Made by a program: the position numbers and the translations under genes | The notes under the pieces: model-generated | What the model was told of the DNA's origin: nothing | What the model saw: only the letters and a program-made list of their open reading frames with translations | The model's database searches: none | Shown: piece after piece, positions 22,221 through 33,224 of the stretch | Numbering within the stretch: position 1 is the stretch's first letter | Layout of the letters: every line of letters begins with the position of its first letter | Source: Adineta ricciae | Taxonomy: Eukaryota; Rotifera; Eurotatoria; Adinetida; Adinetidae | DNA length: 64,000 nucleotides | Assembly (NCBI GenBank): GCA_905250025.1 | Contig: CAJNOJ010000193.1 | Location: 124,001 to 188,000, forward strand | Reading direction: 5' to 3'

Positions 22221-23348
22221 TCATAACTGTGATTGAAATTTATTTGATGAAGCTTTAAAGTATAGCAGAGGTCCCATATCACGTGGATCGAACCAAATAG
22301 GTGAATGTTTGAACTGATTAACTACATTAATCATATATTCTGACGTAGGAACTCCCGATACAATTTGTGTTACTACGCCTAATGATTGTTGCTCGAATAG
22401 AAGTTTAAATGGTGATGTTTGCTGGGCATAGCAAAGCATAAACGGTATTCCAGCAGCAGCAGCTGTATGATTTAATGCTAATAGAAGATTTTCTCTTTCA
22501 CCGATGGCATCGATTGACGTGGGATCGTAGGATTGGAAGAAATTCATAGCTATTCTCAATTGACCTTTATATGGATTGCTGATACCTAGTCGATCATCGT
22601 GAAGTGTAGTCGATGCTGGTTCCCATATCATTGCCGCAGTATATCGTCGTGAACTAAAGTCGCCTACAACAAAAGTGCCCACATATTCACTCTGTTGCAT
22701 AATATAATGCAGATCTGAGAGTTCTGGACGCTGTACCCAATCGATCATGTCAATTGTCCAAAGACGTTCTGTTTCTGCCTTATTCAGTTTATGAAAGTTA
22801 ACTGTCACAGTACCGGCTTCGGTAGAGAGGATGAAAGCATCTAACAAAACGGCTCGATCAGGTGGAGCGCCAAGTAAATTCTGTTGCAAGCTCAGTGATG
22901 CTATATTGGCAGTAGCCGTATAGCCTAGCACTATGTCTGGAAGTGGATCCTGAATACATTCGATAGCTCTCTGGATTAGTTCTTTTGAACGCTGTTGCCG
23001 TCGTTGATCGGGATCAACACGCATCAATCGACTACATATGGCAGTTACTGGAATATGACCATAATATACAGTTTTAATATTAAACACCAAAGTAGATACA
23101 ACACGATTGTTAGTAGATTGCACTAGTGCAAAGCACCATGATTTGCGATACTGTTTCATCGGTTGTAGATAGTCAGTAGTCTCACAATGGAATAGAACAG
23201 GTAAATTATCTTTGGCACCCATCGTTACGAATTTCTGATTCGTGTACTGACACCGTTGAAATAGATCGTGTAGTTTAGATAAATTTTCCTCATAATCGTT
23301 CATAGAATAAACACGAAAAATTACATCGGATAATGATTCGGTCGCCAT
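22221..23348 (-). CDS. GNAT-like N-acetyltransferase family protein
   Basis: A complete 375-residue single-exon protein. The segment AICSRLMRVDPDQRRQQRSKELIQRAIE has the shape of the acetyl-CoA-binding motif A of GNAT enzymes, in which a strand is followed by the Q/RxxGxG/A loop and a helix. The glycines of the loop are replaced here (RRQQRS), so coenzyme binding may be weak or lost. It is followed by YTATANIASLSLQQ, matching the next strand and helix. The long C-terminal half resembles HLS1-type plant-like acetyltransferases only in outline. No signal peptide or membrane segment is seen. Substrate unknown. Confidence 0.55.
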   Translation of the reverse strand: MATESLSDVIFRVYSMNDYEENLSKLHDLFQRCQYTNQKFVTMGAKDNLPVLFHCETTDYLQPMKQYRKSWCFALVQSTNNRVVSTLVFNIKTVYYGHIPVTAICSRLMRVDPDQRRQQRSKELIQRAIECIQDPLPDIVLGYTATANIASLSLQQNLLGAPPDRAVLLDAFILSTEAGTVTVNFHKLNKAETERLWTIDMIDWVQRPELSDLHYIMQQSEYVGTFVVGDFSSRRYTAAMIWEPASTTLHDDRLGISNPYKGQLRIAMNFFQSYDPTSIDAIGERENLLLALNHTAAAAGIPFMLCYAQQTSPFKLLFEQQSLGVVTQIVSGVPTSEYMINVVNQFKHSPIWFDPRDMGPLLYFKASSNKFQSQL

Positions 23349-24249
23349 ATTAGTGAAGTTCTCCTTGAAAAGAGCACCGATATGTTTGCTAAGGGTATTA
23401 CTTTGTTGATAAGAATAAGTTTCATATCTTTTGTTCTAGATATCAACAAGTTCTTTGTCTTTTTGTTAAAGTATTCTAAGGTATTTCATATCGAAGAACA
23501 AAAGAACATAGTGATGTGTAAGCACCATCCTTTATTTTACGCGATCGGCTTCTATGGATCATGATAATTCTACCTATTCCAAATTATTGGTATACTTTCA
23601 TCGAAGTATGAGAAATTCTCATTTGAATTATATCACCAATATTTTATCCCATTCAATACTAGCGTAGCAAGGAATACGTGCTCCATTCCTTAGTCTCTAA
23701 GTACCTAGATTACCTCACTTGTCCCAGTTACTTTAAACATACTACTACCGGATACTCTAAAGAGGTTCAAGAGGCTATACCGTTGGAACAATACAACAAA
23801 CATAATGCAGTGACAATAATACATTATAATGTCACTCTAAGTCGGAAGTGAAAATAAATAGTTTCTGATTAAAAAAACGGTAGTTACTTTCGAGTAGCAT
23901 TATAATCCTACTGTCACGTCGTCAAACACTATACAATCATCAACAACTAACGCTAAAAGATGGGAAAATAAAGATAGCTGTGACATGTAATTTGCCACTT
24001 TTCTTCCCACATATCTGTTTATTGTTTTACACGAGTTAGATTGCATTTCTTACAGCAGATAGAAAAGAACAAACACAATAGATGTTCGGTAAGCTGACGT
24101 GTTCTCAAGAATTGATATCCTATCGACAGGTCTGCTTCATTTATTGTGAGTAAATATATAAAAAATCATCTGCTTATAAGCGCATTCATATTAAAATAGA
24201 TTCGATTCTGATGTATATATATACTCTCAGTCTTCAGTCTTGTGAGTGC
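23349..24249. other. Intergenic stretch
   Basis: No gene or repeat recognised on either strand. Confidence 0.4.
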
Positions 24250-25210
24250 TTAGCAAGGCATCGTTTGGTTCGATTGTCGACAGCAAAATAGTACTTCTTT
24301 AACCCGTTGACGAAAGCGCTTCGATGATGCCAGAAATATGAAACAATTCCCCTAGAAAATGAAATACACAGTGAATAAAGTGCATAGGAATCAAATTACA
24401 TACAACATAGTACATGTATGCCATCATTGAGAGTATTGAAGTTGCCAAGTATTCTTTTACTTGTCGGTCGACATCCTTGACGACCGAACTCGTGATTAAA
24501 ATATAAATATTAAAAATTCCATACGGTAGCAAACTAACAATGACCAGTATCACGTGAATCAAGGTCATCTTGATTATTTGTTGATCAATGTGTAGTTCAA
24601 TGCATTTAAGTCTTTGTTGAACATTACGATACGTTAAACAGCCGAATAAAATCATTATGGAAACTGGTATAATACAGATAATACCAATCAGATACACTAA
24701 TCTGTAAATATCATAGGCAGCATTCATGTTCGTACAAGTCTTCGTAACCGGTGAAAGATCATAAAAGAGAAAAACGGGAATGCCATGTGCACACCAAAAG
24801 ATAAGCATAATCACCGTAATTCGATGTGCCCATTTTATTTGGCTGTGACGTCGGAGGTCGACACTGCTCGACGTAGCCAAATATTGATCTATTGTAGCCA
24901 AACAAGAAATCGTCGTGGATACTACAGCTGGAACAAGTAGAAAATACTGTCGTACTTTGCACCACGCATTTGATTTATCAATGAGATCAATATTATAACC
25001 TACGTTTAGAATACGAAATGTCAAGTTAATCATTATGAAAAGAGTATTAACTATCGAGCCGACAAGAAAATAGAATGTAGACGGATTGGTACGATAAGTA
25101 CGTACTCTTGAGAAGACTAGGATATTGATTCCATTACCAATGATACCGGTAATAAGGAACAGATAACCAGTAAAGAATGTGAATTGCTGAGCATCGTAGA
25201 ACAACGTCAT
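24250..25210 (-). CDS. Rhodopsin-like GPCR, two exons
   Basis: Exon 1 is 25210-24404 and exon 2 is 24351-24250, separated by a 52-nt GTATGT...TAG intron in phase 0; the spliced protein has 302 residues. Without the intron the frame would run into a nonsense tail, whereas splicing gives GNCFIFLASSKRFRQRVKEV, the expected end of helix 7 and helix 8. Seven membrane helices are present. Helix 1 has GIIGNGINILVF with the conserved asparagine, and the helix-3 start is WCKVRQYF. The DRY box is replaced by IDQYLATSS. The third loop contains RLKCIELHIDQQIIKM. The decayed receptor at 25967 is its close relative, so the two arose by tandem duplication. The ligand is unknown; the fold suggests a peptide receptor of the FMRFamide-like kind. 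Confidence 0.85.
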
Positions 25211-25966
25211 AATGGTTAGAAATTATGTATGAGAGAATGCTTTTCATTATAAGGAAGTCTGGAGAGGGACAGAAGAAGGAAAAATATTCTGTTCTTAAAA
25301 TACACCTTTACTATTTTGTATCCATGTGAAAAATTCTTCTCAGAACAAACATATAATTCTGTACTGTTCTTCACTCTCCTTGGCTAAGATAAAGAAAATC
25401 TATATGCTTCACCAGATAGATTTCTAACTAATCAAATCGATTCAGGATATATCCTTGTTTCAATAGAGAAATTCTTTTATTTATGTTCCTTCCATAGTTT
25501 CATAGTACTTTTGATGTAAACACTTCATTCCTTTGTACTCTCTTCATGACATGATTTTTATTTGATACAAGTAAAGTACCATCAAATTTTCTCAGATGAA
25601 AAAAAAATGTCAGATTATACATCTGAGGGATGAAATGGAATTTCTAATCCATCGCAATCTTTCGTCCTGCATGCTTTTGAAAATAATTTCTAGACTTTGC
25701 CTATCCGGACGCGTTAAAGTCATAAATATGAATAATACGACCAATTCAAAAGGTGATTCTTGGGTATAGCGATAACGTCCCCAAGGAGAACGACGACATA
25801 CTCTTTGCATATGCGTTCAACAGAGATTGTCTACACAATTAAGTTTCGTGTCATACGTTTCATCCTTTAACGATGAAATCTCGAGATAGATTAGAATCCC
25901 TCATGATCTTTCTTCTATGCCTAGAATATTTTAACCGATGAATCTGATTTATAATTATAAACTACG
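25211..25966. other. Intergenic stretch
   Basis: No intact gene. From 25737 onward the sequence is repeated at 39532. The first part is AT-rich and unremarkable. Confidence 0.45.
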
Positions 25967-26690
25967 TCAAAGAGACAATGCAGTCCATATGAAAATTAAA
26001 TATGTGAAAACGTTATAAATATTACAAAACTGCTCATGATCACAACCTAAGAACATCATGAAGCACAGTTGATGGTGTGCATTCAGAATCGTACTGTTTT
26101 GGTTTTGTGGTCGATCAGCATCTTTTATTCCGCTACTACTGATTGAAACATACGCAGTATAAACTCCATATGGTAGTAAGCTGATTGTGACAAGCACGAC
26201 ACGGATGAGAGTCACTATGATCAACTCGTAGCTACGCGAGATTCACTGTCTGCATGACGCAAATGATACCGATCAGCTATACAATTGCGTAGATCACAAA
26301 ACTTGAGTTGAGATTTTACAAGTGTTGGTCAACAGAGAAATATCGTAAAATATAACAATGGAAATTCTATGCGCCAGCCAAATGATGACCGCAACCAACA
26401 CGACTGGACGAGCGAAGCGAATTTGACAGTAACGTCGAAATGCGGTATGCTTCGAAGTGAGTGAGAATTGATCGATGGTTGCCAGTGATGAGGAGGAAAC
26501 AATCAGTGTAAATTGTAGACTGTTGAGTAGCGCATAATAAGGTGACGCTAAGTTCTATTCTTCAGTTGAACAGTGCATGTGGAAGAAGAAAACGGTGAGG
26601 AGGTCTTCATGCGAATAGCAAATGAATCGAAGCTTTTTACTTCGTACAGTGTGAAAGATGTCAAAATAACAGTAGCACCATATTAATACA
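25967..26690 (-). pseudogene. Decayed GPCR, relative of the receptor at 24250
   Basis: Reading leftwards, one can recognise IDQFSLTSKHTAFRRY (end of helix 3), a helix with WLAHRISIVIFYDIS matching WCAHGIPVFLFYDLS of the neighbour, and helix 6 with IRVVLVTISLLPYGVYTAY. Stops and frame changes lie between them. The same broken gene, with the same overall damage, is present in the second copy at 39762-40500, so decay came before the two copies parted. Confidence 0.65.
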
Positions 26691-27240
26691 GGATTCTTGC
26701 TTCATAATTCAATCGTAACATGTTTTTTCAGCAAGAAGATCTCTAGTGGAACGGAGAGAGAGATACGTTAATTGACAATTATAGGGCAGAATCTACGATC
26801 ATCGCCGGACAGAATGAATCTGATAGGTGGACTGGTAACAAGCAAGAGACGAGCTTATTTTTAGTGAACATAATAAATTATTGAGTATAATATATTGAAA
26901 GGAATTCTACAATGCAATTTGCTTCTACCGAACGAAGAAAGAGAATAGAATTGCAAAAAAAAACAAATTTATTCATGTCTGTGCAAAGTGCAAATATCGT
27001 TTGCATATCCACACCACTTTTCTGTTCATTTTGAACATGAGAAAATGTATGTCATAGTCACCTACTAATCATTTCTTCGTATGAGAGATGTACATGAACT
27101 ATTTCATTACTATAATCTATTATATCACTTTGGGGACATAGTACATTCATTCACATTGACATCCCTCCTCGGGATAATTATTGCTCTTTCTTCTATCTAA
27201 TGATAGTAACGCGTTTATTGTAAAAGGTAGAATAGGCGAT
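26691..27240. other. Intergenic stretch
   Basis: No exon recognised; it is duplicated in the 39.5-43.9 kb block. Confidence 0.4.
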
Positions 27241-28299
27241 TCAATCAAGGTCGATGTTGTCATCGGAAAACGTCGTACACTCTGGATAAACCTGATTTTC
27301 GCTTTGAGAAACCCAAGCCTTTATTGTTCTCCAACATTTTTTCTTCAGAACATACTTCACTTGCCGACGATATCGTGCCGATGTGATCAAAAACAAATAC
27401 AAATTAATCTAAAATGCACGAACTACTTTTTTCTTCTCAGTTGTAAGATAAAATCTTACTGCAGTATTTGTATTAATCAATGAGTAAGATACGGTTTGAA
27501 TCAATCGTTCGATCGTTGCTCTTAATTGATCTATTTGCTGAGGATTGATATTGATCGAGTAAACTCGATAACTTGTATAGGGCAACTGTAATAAAACAAA
27601 CGCAATAACACGAACAAGTACCATTGCTGTGATTTGGCGGTCAAAACGACGACGTTCAAGCGGAATTTGTCGACGAATAATGCGGCGAACGTTCCCATAA
27701 GCAATTAAACTGAACGTAGAAGCAATCAGAATCGGTACAAAGCCAGCAAGAAGTGGATAGTAGATATATTTTGCATATTGACTCCATATCGGATTTAATA
27801 TGATACATCCCAATAATGGATGACTACCAACGCAAAGACCATATAGAATACTATGCACAACATTGAAGCAAACACCTATTGCTACTAAAGATCGAGCGGT
27901 TTTCAATGTATAAAGTTGTCTTAAACTCGAACGATGATTTGTTGAAAATAGTTGATCACAAGCCGATAAACAAATCATATACGATGTTGTTAAAATCGAT
28001 GTCTGAAAGATAACAAGTCGTAGTTTACACCAAATCGTTGAAGTTACTATTGTCATATCATTGTAGACCAGAGGCACAAGTGTTATGATAAATGTCATTA
28101 AACCACATATAAAATTTGAAATTGATTCAACGATTAGATACAGAGCAGATCGATTGGTTCGAAAGGATTTCAATCGAAGAAAAACTAAAATGTTCAGTGG
28201 ATTACTTATAAATGAAGCAATACTAGTAATACAATTCGCATAAATTAAATATTGAGAGGTAACTTGGGAAATTACTGCTGATGTTGAATTTGATGTCAT
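27241..28299 (-). CDS. Rhodopsin-like GPCR, two exons
   Basis: Exon 1 is 28299-27460 and exon 2 is 27408-27241, with a 51-nt GTAAGA...TAG intron in phase 0, giving 335 residues. The second exon supplies INLYLFLITSARYRRQVKYV, the end of helix 7 and helix 8. Seven helices are visible; helix 1 contains FISNPLNILVFLRL and helix 3 starts WCKLRLVIF. The DRY box reads ACDQLFSTN. The N-terminus carries an NST glycosylation site. The intron sits eight residues before the SS/TSA-R motif, exactly as in the receptor at 24250, showing shared descent. A second copy with about 17 residue changes lies at 41027-42085. Ligand unknown. Confidence 0.85.
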
Positions 28300-29678
28300 G
28301 GTAGGCGTTAGGTACTCATATGAAAATGAAAAGGATGGTCGTCTTTTCTTTTAACAATCATATTAAAATGTCAAAGTAAGAAGCCTAGAGGGATGTGTTA
28401 AAAGAGACATACGGGAAGCTGACTTTTCGCCAGCAATTCACTCTCCGAGAAAACAAATAGAAACAGCCGAGTTTCATTCTGTGAACGGTAAGAACGCGTT
28501 GAATTCTGTGCTGTAAGACAAACCAATATCTCTGATTTCGGAAAGATACTCGCGTACATAAAACACAGCATAATCAAAAGGAAAGCTTTTAAAGATGACG
28601 TTAAGCACAAAGCTTAACCCTTTGAGGACGGCTTTTTTTCTCTGTATATTTCATCATAAATCAATCTGCATTTCTATCTTTTAGAAGAACTTTATAAAAA
28701 CGTGTGTTTGCTTAGAACATCGTCTAATATGTCTCGATACAGAGAGCATCGTTGCTGACAACGATTCAGATGATAGCGTTCTTTTATCTGAAAATCAGTT
28801 TTCTTATATTTATTATTCATGACTGGATATCTAAATAATATAACCTAACTGCAATCCAAATTATGCCGAAAGACTCTCTGATAAATGCTTTAACAAAAAC
28901 TAATGTCATATAGAAATCTGCGTACTTTGAAATACCAGAGAATCCCCAGAGCCCCTTAAGGGCCAACTGTCCCCAATGGGTTAAATATTCTAATCGTTTG
29001 GTTAAAATTACTAGCGTGTGGCTGCTATACAAACTTATTCATGAACAGAAACTATCCATAGGCTACAATGTTCCTTCTAATTTAAAATATTCGATAGACT
29101 TTGTTTCATAATCAACTACGAACGCATCTGTATCGATAATACTGGTGCACTTCTGCGCTATTTCAATCTTTTTTTCTGACTGAATCCTTTCATTCTTTTG
29201 TCATGAAATAAAGTATATTTTTGCTGTGCGCATCTTATCTACGGTTTTAATTTGTAATTATTTAACAACCCAAAGCAGTCAAGTCCGGGCTAAAGGAAAT
29301 GAAACATACAGGCATTGCAGATACTATCACAGTTGATGCATGCATTTCTGAAAAACCAAGTTGTCGCGGCAGCATCGAGAATATATTCACAACAAGGATT
29401 GAATGGGCTTAGGTGCCAAAATATGTGATTCAATCCGATCACTTGCAAAAAATTGGCGCTATTTTTGTTGTTCTTGAATGTGTAGAGTTACTCATTATGT
29501 ATGATGAGAATAGTTTATAAAGGTGTGCTCCGAATATAATTCAATTACTCGCTGATTCTGCTTTGCATCTTGCAAGCGTATAGTGAACAACAACCGATTG
29601 TTTTTTTGCAGAACGAGCACTCTTGAAAAAATAAATCTCAAAATAACCTCCTTGTTTCTTCTCGCATGTTGTTTTCAG
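28300..29678. other. Intergenic region with an inserted piggyBac-like MITE
   Basis: No coding exon was recognised apart from a possible, unidentified first exon of the ARF-like gene. The MITE at 28618-28980 is listed separately. Confidence 0.4.
28618..28980. mobile_element. piggyBac-like MITE
   Basis: TTAA followed by CCCTTTGAGGACGG on the left faces CTGTCCCCAATGGG followed by TTAA on the right, giving inverted ends of about 14 nt with a duplicated TTAA target. TTAA targets and CCCT-type ends are the mark of the piggyBac superfamily. At 363 bp with no coding capacity it is a nonautonomous relative. The same insertion is at the same place in the second copy (42409-42774), so it predates the split of the two copies. 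Confidence 0.6.
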
Positions 29679-30206
29679 ACTTCATATTCAAAAGAACGTT
29701 TAAAAGAGATGGAGGCAAGACTTGTCATGATTGGTCTTGACGATGCTGGCAAAACAGTACTATTGTATCGACTGAAAATAGGTGAAATTGTGACAACAAT
29801 TCCAACAAATGGTTTCAATGTTGAAATGATAGAACATAAGAATATGAAGTTCACTATTTGGGATATTGGTGGTAGTAGTATGATTCGTGCGCTGTGGCAT
29901 CAGTATTATCAAAACACTGATGGTATTGTTTTTGTTATCGACAGTCACGATCGTGGTCGTATGGATGACGTGTGCGATGCATTTCAAGTCGTACTTTCAA
30001 ACGAAGAACTCAACACAGTGCCGTTACTTATCTTTGCTAATAAACAAGATTTATCCGATGCAATGAACACAAATGAAATCAAAAATAAACTGAAACTACA
30101 TTCTATATCGGATCGCAAATGGCATATTCAAGCAGCATGTGCATGTGATGGCAGTGGACTGTACGAAGGTCTCGACTGGCTGGCAGATCAAATGAAGAAA
30201 GAATGA
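29679..30206 (+). CDS. ARF-family small GTPase lacking the catalytic glutamine
   Basis: The exon starts after a TTTTCAG acceptor at 29678; the first in-frame ATG is 29709. The part after it has 165 residues, against about 180 for ARF1. Comparison with ARF1 suggests that the segment before ATG ([13 protein letters not shown]) is also coding and that an upstream exon supplies the start and any myristoylated glycine. Nucleotide-binding motifs are G1 GLDDAGKT, G3 WDIGGSS, G4 NKQD and a CA pair for G5. In ARFs the residue after WDxGG is the glutamine needed for GTP hydrolysis; here it is serine. The protein may stay GTP-bound or be a pseudo-GTPase. ARFs recruit coat proteins and lipid enzymes to membranes. 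AATAAA lies at 30270. A truncated copy is at 43488. Confidence 0.75.
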   Translation, partial: TSYSKERLKEMEARLVMIGLDDAGKTVLLYRLKIGEIVTTIPTNGFNVEMIEHKNMKFTIWDIGGSSMIRALWHQYYQNTDGIVFVIDSHDRGRMDDVCDAFQVVLSNEELNTVPLLIFANKQDLSDAMNTNEIKNKLKLHSISDRKWHIQAACACDGSGLYEGLDWLADQMKKE

Positions 30207-30419
30207 ACATGCTTTTGTTCCATAAGCCACAAATTCTGATCTCATTTATTAATTTTTGTAGTAAAGATAAATAAAGACATTAATCGTACAGCGTACTTCA
30301 TGCACAACATACTTCAGATTGATGTGTCATGCGAAATATGAGATCTATTTACGAATCATAGTCGAAATCGAACGATACTTTTGGTAAACGGTTTCAATCG
30401 TCGTGTTGAAAGAAAAAGG

Positions 30420-31121
30420 TCAAACTTCTTGCAAATGAACAACAAAAACGCTCATGCTGTCAATCTTTTCAAGTTGAGGCTTTTTTGTCACACGAAATCT
30501 GGTGCCCGGACGAAGCAAGACTTCCTCCTCCAATTTGAAATGACTGAAAGCAGAAATATCTTTTCCGTTTTGAACATCGATCTGAAACAGCACACATTCT
30601 CCATTTGAGTTGGCAAAAAAGTTGCAAGCCATGTTAATACTACGACTACATGAAGTCGCACTTGCCCAGACGAATTCCAGACCTTCGGTATACTCTTTGC
30701 TGACATCTCCTCGAAGGCCTCGGTAAACTCGTAGTTGCTTCGATGGCATTTTATTCATTGCCGTCATGAGCAGTTTGAGAAAAGGTAGCCAATGTTTGAT
30801 TTTCGAGTTATCTTTCGTTCGAAGATCTTGGTTGAATATTGTGTACAAGCTAATTCCGTTACTGGGCCACTCTAACGTGTAAAGATATATTGCAGCTGCT
30901 TCGTCACGTGTTAAGTTATGCGCAATCGAAGAATTGAATTGTGCTTTGGCATTGATAATGTGCTTGTCAAGATCATCCAATCGAGAGTGCATGTTTTTGA
31001 GTGAACCTTCGAGAGTAGTCAGTGGTTCGTTTAGATAATCTGTAGGAAGAGCAACATTGTTTGGTGGCGCATTTGTTTCTGTAAATCGAGATACAACTCG
31101 GTTGGAAGAGCTTTGGCCCAT
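30420..31121 (-). CDS. NAD:arginine mono-ADP-ribosyltransferase (ART, R-S-E type)
   Basis: A complete 233-residue single-exon protein. The R-S-E signature can be followed: arginine 134 in RVYRGL, serine 154 in VWASATSCSR, and the ExE pair at residues 198-200 in FKLEEEVLL, followed by PGTRFRV. The ExE pair is what allows arginine as acceptor. The N-terminal third is polar, with DEAAAIYLYT typical of eukaryotic ARTs. MGQSSS at the start could be N-myristoylated, which would place it on the inner membrane face; no signal peptide is seen. It transfers ADP-ribose from NAD to proteins. Bdelloids carry large families of these genes; target unknown. Confidence 0.85.
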   Translation of the reverse strand: MGQSSSNRVVSRFTETNAPPNNVALPTDYLNEPLTTLEGSLKNMHSRLDDLDKHIINAKAQFNSSIAHNLTRDEAAAIYLYTLEWPSNGISLYTIFNQDLRTKDNSKIKHWLPFLKLLMTAMNKMPSKQLRVYRGLRGDVSKEYTEGLEFVWASATSCSRSINMACNFFANSNGECVLFQIDVQNGKDISAFSHFKLEEEVLLRPGTRFRVTKKPQLEKIDSMSVFVVHLQEV

Positions 31122-32100
31122 GACTAATCCACTGGTGGTTGTTTCTGCAATTTATGAGTTTGCAAAAGGCTTGTTTGAGGTTATATAAGAATGGAAAAAG
31201 TCTTATCTTGCTTCTATTTGCGTTTGATTACAATTTTTTGGATTCATTCGAAGAAGAACTGTCGAGTAGTTTTATTCTTTTTCTTTTACTACTGGGTATT
31301 TTCCAGCCTAAAGAGAGAGTGAGTCAACATGCAAATTGTAAGCACGAGCAAAGGTGGATGTTAAAACATGACTCATATTTAAAAATTGTTTCCACATGTT
31401 TCACTTTCAATTATATTTATCTGATGATGAAATCTATTTGAAAACGCGTAATTAAAACAAAAAAAGAGTTGTACTCAAGAGCGAAAAAGCGATTTGTGAT
31501 TTATGTGAGTTTCACTGATTTAAAAGTCACGTAAATCAGGCACTATGAGCGATTCAACAGAAAAATGAAATCTCCATTTCCCGACAAACAAGATACAATT
31601 GATTAAGACAAAAGTGCGTTCAGAAAAAAAAAATTTTCGTTTCTTCCTTTCTCATATGTTTGTCCTGTACTGATTACATTGATCAAAGGTGATTTTTTTC
31701 TCCTTCCATGCCACTCGACTCCAGATAGATCAACAAGAGAATATGATATATCATGTGTTCTCTAATCAACAGACATATCTATCAGGTAACATGTAAGATA
31801 TCTTAGTGCCCGATTCGAGTTTTTCCTGAATTTGTTTGTTCAGATGTACGTTTCAGCTCTGATCTCACTGGTTCCAAGTAGAACTAATCGTACTCTATCG
31901 ATTTCAATGACAAAATTTCCAAAAACCACCAGCTTTCCACTTCAAAAACCAAAAAAAAACTTGAAAAAAAGAATATTTTAAAAAACCCAGACCGACTTGT
32001 TTCTGTACTATTTTGCGCGGTTCCAACATCGGTCGCCCACACCCTCACGATGATGAATATCAAGCGTTTAAAAAATTTTTCATAATGGAAGTGTGCTGAG
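31122..32100. other. Intergenic stretch
   Basis: AT-rich with homopolymer runs. No exon or repeat recognised. Confidence 0.4.
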
Positions 32101-33224
32101 TTAATAGACATTTTCCGGATGAATTCTATTTTGTTGACATCGAAGAATGAACAGTCCTGTATTCACTAAAATAGTAGCTACAATTTCTAATGCAACAGTC
32201 AATCCTCTATAAAAGCCGATGATGGCTGTAATTGTATAAAGCACATGAATACGTTCTTCGATTGAATATTGACATAAACGAGGCGAACACGTTTCATCAT
32301 ATTTTTCATAAGAAACATTACTTTGTTTCGTATCAATGAACAGATGGGCAACAAGACTTTGAACAGTTTCATTTGGAGAAGAAAGATTTGGATTCAATGG
32401 CAAAATACGAACATCTTGTATAGAATAAAATGATTCCAAAAGATTAATACATGTCAGATTGTAAAGACATTCTAAAGTTGATTGCAAAAGAGAATTGGTT
32501 ACGAAACAACCAATCCGAAATCCAGATATTGAATAATTGTTGATAATAGCTGATGAACTACACGTGAAATTCGTTCCACACGAACAACTGTTGTCATTTC
32601 CACATGATCGTGGCTTCATCCATAATGCAGCCAGATCTTCTTTTCGTAGTGTTTGAAAATACCAGATTGATTGAATAAATGAATCAAGTCCATTGCCTTG
32701 CGCTATATTTCCAACGAAATCTAACATCCAAACAAATCTTTCATATGTTGATCTACAAAATCGTGTCACTTCACTTGCCACTTGAAACTCAACGATGTCT
32801 GATGACTGAACTTCCTTACTAATTAGTATTTTTGAGTTAAATCGAACCAAATTATTTATAAATGTTCTATTTGCCGCATCACATAGTAAAGATAAAGTAA
32901 GAAATTGTGGTAAAGCGAATACGCGAAAGTCATCATAAGGACGTTCGTCATCGATTCCATAGGAATACAAAATGTTTGACCAGTTCGAATTTTTATCAAC
33001 AAAGTCACTTGAACAGAGTTGATGAAAATAAGCTTTTGTTGACAAAGACATTCAAGCGTCGGAAATATTTGAGAATCTGATTGAAATTTTTCAAACATCG
33101 TTTGTGTTGGGTAATCAATTGTAATCGTTCTGAGTACTGTTGATAATGAGTTTAAAAGAGTCAGAATAGTCACACTCACTAAACGTGCAAATGTAACAAA
33201 AACCAAGGAAATATTAACTATCAT
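32101..33224 (-). pseudogene. Single-module member of the cysteine-rich two-helix membrane family, frame interrupted
   Basis: It shows the family order in one module. First comes a membrane segment after a TTTAG acceptor at 33179 (SVTILTLLNSLSTVL), then LECLC, then HQLCSSDFV, NSCSCGTNFTC, STLECLYNLTC, CSPRLCQY and a second membrane segment (HVLYTITAIIGFYRGL). Between LECLC and HQLCSS the frame changes and about ten residues found in the sister modules (CSxxxxxYxxFxxxxP) are missing, so a small deletion has broken it, unless it is a sequence error. The first exon, which should encode the basic cytoplasmic start, was not found. It lies head-to-head with the large three-module gene at 34552. Function unknown. 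Confidence 0.6.
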
